DNA from: Mariprofundaceae bacterium
GTDB taxonomy: Bacteria > Pseudomonadota > Zetaproteobacteria > Mariprofundales > J009
NCBI GenBank assembly: GCA_015489095.1
Contig: WFMN01000095.1
Span: 1-36,782, forward strand
Length of the DNA: 36,782 bases
Reading direction: 5' to 3'
Part shown: positions 6,422-14,836 of the stretch, piece after piece
Layout of the letters: each line of letters starts with the position of its first letter
Position numbering within the stretch: the first letter of the stretch is position 1
Translations under genes and position numbers: made by a program
Notes under the pieces: model-generated
Seen by the model: only the letters and a program-made list of their open reading frames with translations
Told to the model about the DNA's origin: nothing
The model's database searches: none

Positions 6422-8254
6422 TTGACCGACATCATCATCCCCGAGCCCATCCTGCTCGATGAACTGGCCAAGCGCGGTTGGGGATTCGAGCAGATGGCCA
6501 ACGGCTGCTGTCTCGATGCGCATGGCGAGCCGATCACGCTGGACGAGTTCCAGCTTTACCTAACCACCCAGCGACCCAGCCTGTTTGCCGCCGCATACCT
6601 CACCGAGCCGGATACCGGTGAACCATACAGCTTTTGGGACTACCAGTTGCCGAGCGTGGACTACACCCACGGTGATGTGGTGCATGAGGATGGGGCGGAG
6701 GTCGGCAAAACCCGTGAAATCGCAGCGCTGCTCTGCTGGTCTGCGTTTACCGGCCACGGCGGGCGGCTGCGCAAGCCTGTCCATCTGGTCGCTGCGCCGC
6801 TCACCTCGCACCTTGGCGAGATTTCCCGCGCCATCGAGGAACAGATCGACCTGAACAAGGATCTGCAGGCCATCACCAAGCTGACCAAGGGCAAACGCTG
6901 GATGCGCTACGAGAACAACCACCTGCTGATGGAGTTCAACACCAATGTCTGGATCTTCTTCCGCCCGGCAGGCTCCGACGGCAATGCCTTCCGTGGCGTG
7001 CATGCCAACGGCTTCTGCATGTTTGACGAGGCGACCAAAATCAAAAACGCCATCATCTTTTCCGAGTTTCATCGCGCCATGAAGCCGGAGGCCACCAGCC
7101 GCATCTATTCGGTGCCGGATGGCGATCGATCCTGCGAGTTTTTCGCCATGTGCCAGCGCGCCATGGCTTTCGACGAGTTTCAACGGCGCTATCCGGACGG
7201 CTACACGGGCAACGGCAGGCCACCTGCTGTGCGATTCAACTGGCCGAAAACCAAGATGCCCGATCCCTTCTGGAACGAGGATCGCCGCAAATACTTCGTC
7301 CAGCTCTACGGCGGCTCCGATTCTGCCGGCTATGTGCGCAATGTGCTCGGCGGCTGGGGCGATGCGGAATCCTCCGTTTTCCCGTGGGCAACCTTCGGAC
7401 CGTGTGTGGTGGATGTGCCGGAGTACCGCAGACTCAAGGTGATGGTGGACGCCAAGGATGGTCGGGTCACGCTGGAGCTGACCCGGTTCGATGCGGTGGT
7501 GGAGGGCAACCGCGTATCCGGCCGCGAGGTGGTGATCTGGGAGCGGTTCGAGCCGCTATCCAACTGGGAGCGGCAGGACGATTGCCGCGATTCCATCGAG
7601 CGGATCGTCTTCGGCGCGTTTGCCGATATGCCGCGTGGCGACAACTACGCCGGCGCCGACTTGGGGCAGACCCGCGACCCGACCGAGATCATGGTCAAGA
7701 TCAAACGCGGTGACACCCTGCGCATGCATAGCCGCATCCAGATCAAGGGGTGCGAATATCGCCACCAGTGCGAGTTCATCCGCGCCATCGACCTGCTGCT
7801 CGACCCCGATGCGGAGCGGGCAGCATGGGGAGCCGACCCCGGCAACGCCGGCACGGTGGTGATCGGCATGCTGGCCAATGAAGATCGCTATCAGGATCGC
7901 AACTTCGCCATGCGGCTCTCCGGCTACGCCTTCGGTGGCGGCTACGATGCCGTTGATCTGCACGGCGATGTCATCACCGACGAGAAGAGCGGCAAGCCGA
8001 TCCGGCAGAACGGCAAGGAGCTCTCCACCGATCTGCTGGTGATGGCGATGCAGAAGCGCCGCTTGCAATATCCGGTTGATCCGGAGCTGTCGCTCTACTA
8101 CCCCAGCCACACCTACAAGCAGGGACCACGCTACCGCACCTTTGCCACGGTTGACGACCATGTGATCGATGCCGACCGGCAACTGATGCTCAATGTAGTG
8201 CTGAACGATTACGGCCAGCACGACGCCTTCGCCTGCGGAGCCAACAAGAGGTAA
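6422..8254 (+). CDS. terL: terminase large subunit
   Basis: This 610-residue protein is the packaging motor with ATPase and nuclease halves. A divergent Walker A (DGAEVGKTR, about 90-98) and Walker B (CMFDEA, about 199-204) mark the ATPase. The C-terminal RNase H-like nuclease shows acidic residues in GADLGQTRDP (D413) and GADPGNAG (D472). Length and order suit phage TerL proteins that pump DNA into proheads through the portal encoded next. The only in-frame start near the upstream gene is TTG at 6422, an uncommon start with no strong ribosome site, so translation may depend on coupling to the gene ending at 6414. Confidence 0.85.
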   Translation: MTDIIIPEPILLDELAKRGWGFEQMANGCCLDAHGEPITLDEFQLYLTTQRPSLFAAAYLTEPDTGEPYSFWDYQLPSVDYTHGDVVHEDGAEVGKTREIAALLCWSAFTGHGGRLRKPVHLVAAPLTSHLGEISRAIEEQIDLNKDLQAITKLTKGKRWMRYENNHLLMEFNTNVWIFFRPAGSDGNAFRGVHANGFCMFDEATKIKNAIIFSEFHRAMKPEATSRIYSVPDGDRSCEFFAMCQRAMAFDEFQRRYPDGYTGNGRPPAVRFNWPKTKMPDPFWNEDRRKYFVQLYGGSDSAGYVRNVLGGWGDAESSVFPWATFGPCVVDVPEYRRLKVMVDAKDGRVTLELTRFDAVVEGNRVSGREVVIWERFEPLSNWERQDDCRDSIERIVFGAFADMPRGDNYAGADLGQTRDPTEIMVKIKRGDTLRMHSRIQIKGCEYRHQCEFIRAIDLLLDPDAERAAWGADPGNAGTVVIGMLANEDRYQDRNFAMRLSGYAFGGGYDAVDLHGDVITDEKSGKPIRQNGKELSTDLLVMAMQKRRLQYPVDPELSLYYPSHTYKQGPRYRTFATVDDHVIDADRQLMLNVVLNDYGQHDAFACGANKR

Positions 8255-8261
8255 AACCAGA

Positions 8262-8287
8262 CGCAAGCGTTTTTGTAAACACTTGCG
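8262..8287 (+). other. hairpin between terminase and portal genes
   Basis: CGCAAG (8262-8267) pairs with CTTGCG (8282-8287), with an inner GTTT/AAAC stem, one mismatch and a TTGT loop. No T run follows, so it is more likely an RNA-processing or stability element than a terminator. The 102-base gap 8255-8356 otherwise has only a short open frame ending at 8360. Confidence 0.4.
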
Positions 8288-8356
8288 CGCGGCGGATGTA
8301 GCCATCGCCACCATGATGGCAAAACCACGCATATCATTGGCAAAGGCGGCGCTCCG

Positions 8357-10564
8357 GTGAGGCTGTTCGGGCTGGAGATTCGCCGCGCGTCACCGCAGGC
8401 CAGAGCCAAGATCGGTGATGTTACCGCCCACCCCGCCAACGGGCAGGGGGTGTGGACACCATACTTTTCCGGCTACATGGCGCGGGTGGTGTCGCCGGCG
8501 CTGTTTGAGGTGTTGCGCGAATCGGTGCCGGTGCTCGATGCCGCCATCGATCGGCTGGTAACGCTCGACGGCGTGCCGGAGATCGAGGGCGACAATCAGG
8601 CGCTGGTCGATGAGATCAGGGAGTGGGCGGAAACCGTGCGCTGCGGTGATACCGAATACGGCCTCGCCGCCTTCGTGCGTAACTGGCGCAACGAGATCCA
8701 CGAGCAGGGGTTCGGCCTTGGCGAGTGGGTATATTCCGCCGATGGCCGCGATATCGTCCGCCTCAATGTGGCCGATTCCAAGGCGATCCACTTCGGCCGC
8801 AAAAAGGATGGCTCGCTCGGCACCTACTTTTCGCCCTATCACCGCCCGCGCTACATCAAGGATGTGGCCACCGACGGCGTCAATCAGATCCTCTCCGGCC
8901 GTGCCGCTGCCAACCTCTCCGCCACCGTGCTCACCGGGCAGGGCTTCCGCGAGCTGGATATGGCCAACAAGCGCATCATGGCCTACCGCTCGGAAAACGG
9001 CGGCGACCCTTACGGCGTGTCGCTGATGCGCTCGATGGAGTTTGTCAGCAAAACACTGCTCACCATCGAAAACGGCATCCTCAACTCGTGGGAGCGGTTC
9101 GGCGACCCCTCGTTCCATGTCCACTACAAGGCGGCCTCGCGCATCTCCGGCGACGAGTTGGAATCGCGGCGGAAAACCATCGCCGCCAACTTCGCCGCCG
9201 CCATCACCGGCAAGCGGGCAGGGCAGACCGCCGATTTCGTTACCGCAGTGGACAAAGATTCGGACATGAGCATCAGCATCATCGGCCACGATGGGCAGGT
9301 GCTGGATCTGGAAATGCCCGCCCGCCATGTGCTGGAGCAGATCGTCGCCAAAACCGGACTGCCGCCATGGATGCTCGGCCTGATCTGGGGCACCTCCGAG
9401 CGGCTGGCCAAGTTTCAGTCGGAGCTGCTCAAGCAGGAGTCCGACACCCGCACCTCATTCGAGCGTCCCCATGTGGAGGCGGTGATCGCCGCCATGCTCC
9501 GCGCCCGGGGTCGCACATGGAAAGCGGGTGACTGGAAGGTGAAATACGACAAGCCGAACCTCTCCGACGAGGTTGCCAAGGCGCAGGCCAAATTCATGAA
9601 CGCGCAAGCCGATGCCGTCACCGCCAACGCCGGACTGGCCGACGGCCAGAGCGTGACCATCACCACCGGTGATGACCGTGGCATCGACAACGCGCCGAGC
9701 AATGTGGTGACCATCCGGCCGAGTGCCAAGCAGAGATCGCACCGTCATCTCACACCCCACGCATTGGAGACCCGCCCCGTACCCAACCCTGCGCTGGATC
9801 GGGTGGAGCAGGATGCAGTGGATGGGCTGAACAGGCTGTGGAACCAGACCGCAGACCATCTGGTCGCCGCACTCGGATTGCCAACCGACGCCCCCAAAGC
9901 GGGTATGACCAGCGAAGGGTTCAGCTTTACCGAAGCGGACAAGGCAATCATTGCCGCCTCGTTGGCCGATTTCGCTGCCGAAGCGTTTGCCAACGAGGGC
10001 GGCATTGTCGGCCCGATGGAATTGGCTTTGTTGGGCGCATGGGCGCAAGGGGTGATCGATGCGCAACTGGCATCCTCGTTGGACGCACCAGCGGGTGACC
10101 CCATCGACTACGAGGCTGTGCGCCAATTGCGTGGCGTTGCCCAAGGCACCTTCCAGACCAATCTCGACGACAAGTTTGCACCCAAACTGTGGCGCCTGCT
10201 CGAAGCAGGAACCAAGGCTGGTGACAACCCCATCGACATCGCCCGCAATCTGCGCGCCGAGTTCGGCGGTTTCCGCTGGAAATGGGAGCAGATCGCCCGC
10301 AGCGAGGTGGCGATCGCCCACGACCGCGCCCGGAAATCAGAGTGGCAGGCCGAGGTGGACGCAGGGCTGATCGAGGACAAGTTCGACTGGATCCCCGCCC
10401 CCGACGCCTGCCCGATCTGCATGGCGATGGTGAGCGGATTCAACGGCCACAAAGCGCCCTACACGCTGGAGACCCTGCCGCGTCTTGTGCTCGACACCCA
10501 CCCATCGGATCGCTGCGCGATCGCACCGCATGTCGGAACAACAACCCAAGGAGCAACACCATGA
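8357..10564 (+). CDS. portal protein fused to MuF-like head morphogenesis protein
   Basis: The 735-residue protein joins two functions. The N-terminal part (about 1-440) reads as a phage portal protein of the Mu gp29/DUF935 type (opening RLFGLEIRRA, then long alpha/beta stretches and IVAKTGLPPWMLGLIWGTSERLAKFQSE). The C-terminal part (about 590-725) is a MuF/SPP1 gp7-like minor head domain with RSEVAIAHDRARKSEW, the pair C685/C688 (CPIC) and HPSDRC (715-720). In Mu these are two genes, so this is a fusion. The region about 455-560 is a linker. GTG at 8357 is the start. The gene overlaps the next one by 4 bases. Confidence 0.8.
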   Translation: MRLFGLEIRRASPQARAKIGDVTAHPANGQGVWTPYFSGYMARVVSPALFEVLRESVPVLDAAIDRLVTLDGVPEIEGDNQALVDEIREWAETVRCGDTEYGLAAFVRNWRNEIHEQGFGLGEWVYSADGRDIVRLNVADSKAIHFGRKKDGSLGTYFSPYHRPRYIKDVATDGVNQILSGRAAANLSATVLTGQGFRELDMANKRIMAYRSENGGDPYGVSLMRSMEFVSKTLLTIENGILNSWERFGDPSFHVHYKAASRISGDELESRRKTIAANFAAAITGKRAGQTADFVTAVDKDSDMSISIIGHDGQVLDLEMPARHVLEQIVAKTGLPPWMLGLIWGTSERLAKFQSELLKQESDTRTSFERPHVEAVIAAMLRARGRTWKAGDWKVKYDKPNLSDEVAKAQAKFMNAQADAVTANAGLADGQSVTITTGDDRGIDNAPSNVVTIRPSAKQRSHRHLTPHALETRPVPNPALDRVEQDAVDGLNRLWNQTADHLVAALGLPTDAPKAGMTSEGFSFTEADKAIIAASLADFAAEAFANEGGIVGPMELALLGAWAQGVIDAQLASSLDAPAGDPIDYEAVRQLRGVAQGTFQTNLDDKFAPKLWRLLEAGTKAGDNPIDIARNLRAEFGGFRWKWEQIARSEVAIAHDRARKSEWQAEVDAGLIEDKFDWIPAPDACPICMAMVSGFNGHKAPYTLETLPRLVLDTHPSDRCAIAPHVGTTTQGATP

Positions 10565-10902
10565 CAGAAACCACAACCCCAAACGATGACGAGCTGCTGG
10601 CTATCCTGGACGGCACCGTTAAGGAGGTCGCAGCGCAACTGCCCGATCGTACCGACGACGAGCTTGCCATGCTGAAGTTTGCTGAAGAGGCAGGAAACAC
10701 CCGCAAAGGGGTGATCGAAGCGATCGATGCCGAGATGCAGAAACGCACAGCCGAGCAGCTTGCCGCGCTGGAGTCCGCCCAGCCATCGCGATCAGTCGAT
10801 GAGATTCAGGCGGATATCGACGCGCTGGAATCGCAAGCGATCGACATCCACGCCGCCGAACGGCTGCACGCGCTGCGCGCCGAACTGGCCGAGCAGGAAT
10901 AA
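10561..10902 (+). CDS. hypothetical helical protein of the head operon
   Basis: The 113-residue, acidic, almost wholly helical protein starts at an ATG with AAGGAG eight bases upstream, overlapping the portal stop. The repeated Glu/Ala/Leu pattern in the second half (QLAALESAQ, DEIQADIDALESQAIDIHAAERLHAL) suggests a coiled coil. Its position between portal and protease genes suggests a head assembly accessory factor. No family recognised. Confidence 0.65.
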   Translation: MTETTTPNDDELLAILDGTVKEVAAQLPDRTDDELAMLKFAEEAGNTRKGVIEAIDAEMQKRTAEQLAALESAQPSRSVDEIQADIDALESQAIDIHAAERLHALRAELAEQE

Positions 10903-10904
10903 CC

Positions 10905-11969
10905 ATGCGCAACTGGTACGAGATCAAGGCGCTGGCGTCCGGTACCGCCGAGATCGTCATCTATGACGAGATTGGCTACTGGGGCAAGTCGGCGGCGGAT
11001 TTCATTGCCGAACTCAACGCCATCAAGGATGTGACGCAGATCGATCTGCGCATTAACTCCCCCGGTGGTGAGGTGTTTGACGGCCACGCCATCTACAACC
11101 TGCTGCGCGGCCACCCCGCCCATGTTACCGCCTACATCGACGGCATCGCCGCCTCGATTGCCAGCATCATCATGCTGGCTGCCGATGAGATCATTATGCC
11201 ATCGAATGCGCTGGTGATGATCCACGATCCGGTAGTGGCTGCCCACGGCGATGCCGAGGCGCTGCGCAAGGCGGCCGATGTGCTGGAGAAGCTGCGCGGA
11301 ATCCTGCTTGCCGCCTATGTGGCACGCACCGGTGCCGCCGAGGCCGATGTGTCGGCATGGATGGCGGAGGAGACATGGTTTACCGCAGAAGAGGCGCTGG
11401 CCGCAGGGCTGGCCGACACGGTGACCGAATCGGTCAAGGCCGCTGCCGTTTTCGACCCGCGAAAATTTCGCAACGCCCCGCGCGCTGCATTACAGAATCT
11501 GTTGGCTCCGGCCTCCAGTGTACCCAAGAAAAAACAAGGAGAAAATGCAATGACGATTGAACAACTCAAAGCGCAATTGCAGGCCGCCGGAGATCAACAA
11601 GCGGCTCTGCAAACGAAGTTTGATGCGCAAGCCGCCGAACTGGAAACGGTACGCGCATCATTGGCGGAAGCAACGGCTACTATCGAGGCCAATGCCGACA
11701 TGGTAGCCGCGGGCAAGGCATACAAGGCCAAGCTAGTGGCCGATGTTATCCAGGCACGCCGCACGCTGAAGATGATCGGCGACACCCCGGAAGCCACTAC
11801 CGAGGCCGAGGCGTTTATCGCCAGCTGGCCGCTGGCACAGATCGAGGCCGAAGCCAAAAACCTCGCCGCACTCGCCGCCAACCCCAGCGCCAGCGCGCTG
11901 AATGGAAACACTATAACCACAGATGAACCCGGTGCCACCACCTCGTTCCGCAACACCAAGGAGGACTAA
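10905..11969 (+). CDS. ClpP-like head maturation protease with scaffold-like C-terminus
   Basis: The 354-residue protein starts with a ClpP/crotonase-fold protease domain (about 1-195): INSPGGEVFDG, the serine in DGIAASIAS (S84) and the histidine in MIHDP (H107), as in ClpP-type phage prohead proteases. Residues about 216-354 form a charged helical region (AAGDQQAALQTKFDAQAAELETVRASLAEA) typical of scaffold. The protease would remove scaffold during head expansion. An in-frame internal start at 11550 with an excellent ribosome site lets the C-terminal part be made separately, as in lambda C/Nu3. Confidence 0.85.
   Translation: MRNWYEIKALASGTAEIVIYDEIGYWGKSAADFIAELNAIKDVTQIDLRINSPGGEVFDGHAIYNLLRGHPAHVTAYIDGIAASIASIIMLAADEIIMPSNALVMIHDPVVAAHGDAEALRKAADVLEKLRGILLAAYVARTGAAEADVSAWMAEETWFTAEEALAAGLADTVTESVKAAAVFDPRKFRNAPRAALQNLLAPASSVPKKKQGENAMTIEQLKAQLQAAGDQQAALQTKFDAQAAELETVRASLAEATATIEANADMVAAGKAYKAKLVADVIQARRTLKMIGDTPEATTEAEAFIASWPLAQIEAEAKNLAALAANPSASALNGNTITTDEPGATTSFRNTKED
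11550..11969 (+). CDS. internal in-frame scaffold protein
   Basis: AAGGAG (11536-11541) lies eight bases before an in-frame ATG at 11550, inside the protease gene. Translation from here gives a 139-residue helical, alanine- and glutamate-rich protein without the protease domain. This nested arrangement is known from lambda (Nu3 within C) and many ClpP-type head proteases, where the short product is the main scaffold. The start signal is seen in the sequence; the separate product is inferred. Confidence 0.7.
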   Translation: MTIEQLKAQLQAAGDQQAALQTKFDAQAAELETVRASLAEATATIEANADMVAAGKAYKAKLVADVIQARRTLKMIGDTPEATTEAEAFIASWPLAQIEAEAKNLAALAANPSASALNGNTITTDEPGATTSFRNTKED

Positions 11970-11972
11970 CCC

Positions 11973-12314
11973 ATGAGCCTGATCACATCCGGGGTCGATT
12001 ACGACTCCATCAAACTGGCACACACCGCCGCCGTCACCGAAGGGGAGGACATCCTCGCCAATGGGCGCGTGCTGGTGGCGCTCTCTGCCGCCGCGGCCAA
12101 TGCCGTCAACATCTACGCCATCGAGGCACAGCTCGAGGCGCCCAAGGCTCCCGGCGTAGCGGTGGCCGCTGGCGCCACCCTCTACTGGGACAACACCGCC
12201 AAAAACTACACCACCACCGTCGGCACCAACACCAAGGCGGGCTACGCCACCGAGGCGGCGGCAGCCGCGGATACGGTGGTGCAGATGAAACTCACCAACG
12301 ACGCGAATCTGTAA
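11973..12314 (+). CDS. capsid decoration protein (DUF2190-like)
   Basis: The 113-residue protein is beta-rich and small-residue-rich (EDILANGRVLVALSAAAANAVNIYAIEAQLEAPKAPGVAV split by GATLYWDN and TKAGYATEAA), the pattern of DUF2190 phage capsid cement proteins. It follows the protease with AAGGAGGA upstream and precedes the major capsid gene, the usual place. It should trimerise on the expanded capsid and stabilise it. Confidence 0.7.
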   Translation: MSLITSGVDYDSIKLAHTAAVTEGEDILANGRVLVALSAAAANAVNIYAIEAQLEAPKAPGVAVAAGATLYWDNTAKNYTTTVGTNTKAGYATEAAAAADTVVQMKLTNDANL

Positions 12315-12326
12315 GGAGATCACACC

Positions 12327-13334
12327 ATGAAAATCCATAACGCACAACTTCCCGCCACCGGGATCGACTGGGCAAAAGCCAAAGCCGCCGGTGCACTGGG
12401 GGCAACCCACTCACCAGCCGCCCGCGCCGTATTGCTGCGCGACATCAGCGCCTACATGCTGGAGCAGATCCGCCCCAAGAATGTGGCCGCAGCCCCCGAC
12501 ACCAACCTCGCCGGGCAGAACCAGCGTGAGCTGATCAGTGTATCCGGTGGCGACACCACCGCGCTCGACTTCAGCTATCGCGCCCTGTTCCGCGAGATCG
12601 ATATGCGCAACGCCTCGACAGGCACTTACGAGATGATCGATGCCACCGTTGGCATCACCTTCCGTGAGATCCTGCCCGGCGAGCGGATGAAAACCGGCAA
12701 CATCAGTTCCACCAACCAGTTTATCAAGGCGCTGGAGTACGGGGCGGGTCTCGGTATTCTCGACATCTGGTTGGAGGACAACGAGTTGTTCCGCATCGAG
12801 GACGCGGTGCAGGTCGCGGTCAAGAAGTGGGCGCGGTTTGTTGCCGATGCGCACTACACCCTGCTGGCAGCGGTGGGCACAGGGCAGAATATCGCCTTTG
12901 ATACCACCATCGAGCAGACCATCGACAACGCAGCCAACCAGATCGGAAACCAGCTTGGCGACAAGTTCGGCCTCTCTGATCGCCCGGCGGTCTATGTGTT
13001 GACGGCAGCACCGCACGCGCAGAAGGTGAGCAAAGCGCTGGCCGCGCGCTTTGACAACCCCAACAACAACAACGGCCAGATCCAGGCCAATGTGCAGGGG
13101 CTGTTGACCACCAACAACAGCAAGTTCCCCTCCACCTACAATTTCGGCGCGGGGGCGATCCCCTATGCCGAGGTCATACTGGCGGGCGAGCAGATGGTCA
13201 CGCTGCGCAAACGCGACCTCGGTGTGGAAGAGGCGCGCGAAGCCGCTATCCGTGGCACGGATATGTACTGGTCTGGACGCTTCAACGCCGCCATCGGCGA
13301 AGCGCGTCAGGTCGTGCGGATTCCGTTGCAATAA
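12327..13334 (+). CDS. major capsid protein
   Basis: The 335-residue protein sits after protease, scaffold and decoration genes and has a very strong ribosome site (AAGGAG). Its body (RELISVSGGDTTALDFSYR; GERMKTGNISSTNQF; LDIWLEDNELFRIEDAVQVAVKKWARFVADAHYTLLAA; the C-terminal LGVEEAREAAIRGTDMYWSGRF) agrees with an HK97-fold coat protein of the E-loop/A-domain type, though short motifs are not diagnostic. A strong hairpin follows the gene, as expected for a highly expressed product. Main evidence is gene order and size. Confidence 0.75.
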   Translation: MKIHNAQLPATGIDWAKAKAAGALGATHSPAARAVLLRDISAYMLEQIRPKNVAAAPDTNLAGQNQRELISVSGGDTTALDFSYRALFREIDMRNASTGTYEMIDATVGITFREILPGERMKTGNISSTNQFIKALEYGAGLGILDIWLEDNELFRIEDAVQVAVKKWARFVADAHYTLLAAVGTGQNIAFDTTIEQTIDNAANQIGNQLGDKFGLSDRPAVYVLTAAPHAQKVSKALAARFDNPNNNNGQIQANVQGLLTTNNSKFPSTYNFGAGAIPYAEVILAGEQMVTLRKRDLGVEEAREAAIRGTDMYWSGRFNAAIGEARQVVRIPLQ

Positions 13335-13345
13335 GCGGAGTACAG

Positions 13346-13379
13346 TCAGGGGGCAAGGGCTTTAATCCTTGCCCCCTGA
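13346..13379 (+). terminator. 13-bp perfect hairpin after the major capsid gene
   Basis: The arms 13346-13358 (TCAGGGGGCAAGG) and 13367-13379 are exact complements with an eight-base loop. No T run follows, so it may act as a partial terminator or as a 3' RNA-stability element that keeps the capsid message abundant. Confidence 0.6.
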
Positions 13380-13388
13380 TCGCCTGTT

Positions 13389-13850
13389 ATGAGCAAAAAC
13401 ACACCGCAAGAACTGCGCGACGAGGGGTTCGCCCCGGAGCAATTCGGCAAGGATGCGTCAACATGGGACGGCTTTGCCCAGCCGATACTGGACGAAGCCA
13501 ACCAGACGGTGCAGGAGCGCACCGGCACGCAGTACGGCAGCACCGATGCCAATATCGCCAACCACATCAAGCGCGCCGAGCGCTTTTTCGCGGTGGCGGA
13601 GCTGTGGGATATCCGCGCCTCCCGTGTCGATGCGGAATCCTCCGTTGGGCAGGATCACAATCCGGCGGAATCGCGCCACTTTGCCCGCAATGCGGAAAGA
13701 GCATTAAGCAAGGCGAACTACGAGCTGTCGCTGATTCCATCAGCAGCGGCGGCCGCGTCCGCTCCAGCATTCGGCGTGGAAACCTCCACCCATTTCGGCA
13801 ATCCGGCATCAAGCAGGAACAGCCTCGCCGGGCTGGGAGGCGTGCTGTAG
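13389..13850 (+). CDS. putative head-tail connector protein
   Basis: The 153-residue protein has a helical N-terminal half (PQELRDEGFAPEQFGKDASTWDGFAQPILDEANQTVQERTG when read through) and an Ala/Ser-rich, probably disordered tail (about 115-153). Position directly after the capsid gene and before an HK97gp10-like gene suggests a connector or head completion role. No strong ribosome site is seen; family unrecognised. Confidence 0.6.
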   Translation: MSKNTPQELRDEGFAPEQFGKDASTWDGFAQPILDEANQTVQERTGTQYGSTDANIANHIKRAERFFAVAELWDIRASRVDAESSVGQDHNPAESRHFARNAERALSKANYELSLIPSAAAAASAPAFGVETSTHFGNPASSRNSLAGLGGVL

Positions 13851-14278
13851 TGGATATCAACATCACCACCAATATCGAGCAGTTTATTCGCCGGCTTGAC
13901 GCGAAAACCGACCGCCTGCCCGCCGCAATCGATAAGGGGCTGTCACGCTGGGCGGTGTTGGCGCACGCCGCGGCGCTGAAAAACCTGTCGGGATCCAATA
14001 GTGATCCGGCCGGATCTTTTCCTGTGCCGGTTCGCACCGGCAACCTGCGCCGAAAAGAGGGGTATGTGTTGCCCGGCACCAGCAAGAACGGATTTACGGC
14101 GAAGAGTGGGCAGGCATTGGTGTTTAACGATGCCAAGTACGCCAGCAACATCCATGAAGGGATGGGTCGGCATTCCCGTTTCGGTAAACGCCAATTTGCG
14201 CTGGATGCTGTCGAGGAGACGCGCGAGGAAGGGGTTAGTGCTGTTTCGCTCGCCATCCGTGAGGCGCTGATGGCATGA
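13850..14278 (+). CDS. HK97 gp10-like head-tail joining protein
   Basis: The 142-residue protein shows the HK97gp10/tail-completion signature: a long N-terminal helix region (IEQFIRRLDAKTDRLPAAIDKGLSRWA), then VPVRTGNLRRKEGYV, a beta region and YASNIHEG followed by a C-terminal helix. GTG at 13850 overlaps the upstream stop by one base and has GGGAGG nine bases upstream. It likely sits between neck and tail tube. Confidence 0.7.
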   Translation: MDINITTNIEQFIRRLDAKTDRLPAAIDKGLSRWAVLAHAAALKNLSGSNSDPAGSFPVPVRTGNLRRKEGYVLPGTSKNGFTAKSGQALVFNDAKYASNIHEGMGRHSRFGKRQFALDAVEETREEGVSAVSLAIREALMA

Positions 14279-14724
14279 GTACGCAATACGACATCATGAC
14301 AGACATCGAGCGCGCCATCACCAGCGATGCCAACCTGTCAGCATGGGCAACTACCACCTTTGGCCGCGCTGTCACCGTCAAGCTGGGTAACCGCCCGCTG
14401 AAAACCCTGCGTCCAGAGGACTACCCCGTGGCGGTAGTGGTGTTTGAGCCAGATACCATCGAGGAGCAGCTCACAGGTGGAACCAACAAAGTCACCGAAG
14501 TTTATCACATCGAAATGGGTGTGTTCTCTGACAACCCCACGCTGGCGATTCAGCACATGGCGGAATTTGAGCGACTGTTGTCTTTGGCTGTTTTATTCGA
14601 CCGCACCCGTGCAGGTATGGCATATCACACCGCTGCAATCGATCGCATTGGCGATGGCGATGTGAACCATCCGTACCATTTCATGGGCGTAAAATTCAAG
14701 GTAAACCGTTTCGGTCCCTATTAA
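14275..14724 (+). CDS. tail terminator/completion protein
   Basis: The 149-residue protein overlaps the previous gene by 4 bases. Its alpha/beta pattern (IMTDIERAITSD, YPVAVVVFEPDTIEEQL, YHIEMGVFSDNP, IDRIGDGDV, HFMGVKFKVNRFGPY) resembles phage tail terminator (gpU-like) proteins, and the slot before the tail-tube gene is correct for one. Such a protein caps the growing tail tube. Confidence 0.65.
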   Translation: MSTQYDIMTDIERAITSDANLSAWATTTFGRAVTVKLGNRPLKTLRPEDYPVAVVVFEPDTIEEQLTGGTNKVTEVYHIEMGVFSDNPTLAIQHMAEFERLLSLAVLFDRTRAGMAYHTAAIDRIGDGDVNHPYHFMGVKFKVNRFGPY

Positions 14725-14737
14725 CGAGGAGCACATC

Positions 14738-14836
14738 ATGGCAGCAAAACCCAAACCCAACAACAACGACAACCGCGTGCCGGCGCTTGCGCCGCGTAAG
14801 CCTGCGAAACCATCCAAAGAGGAGAAACAGTCATGA
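14738..14836 (+). CDS. 32-residue basic peptide
   Basis: A short frame with GAGGAG seven bases before its ATG encodes a Lys/Pro/Asn-rich peptide (MAAKPKPNNNDNRVPAL...KPSKEEKQS). Its TGA overlaps the ATG of the tail-tube gene (ATGA), so it may exist mainly to couple translation. Small basic tail genes occur at this position in some phages. Role unknown. Confidence 0.55.
   Translation: MAAKPKPNNNDNRVPALAPRKPAKPSKEEKQS

Noticed and set aside
8313..8360. 15-residue peptide MMAKPRISLAKAALR ahead of the portal gene
   Set aside because: It overlaps the portal GTG as a coupling peptide could, but it has no ribosome site and the frame may simply be an open remnant; not supportable as a gene.
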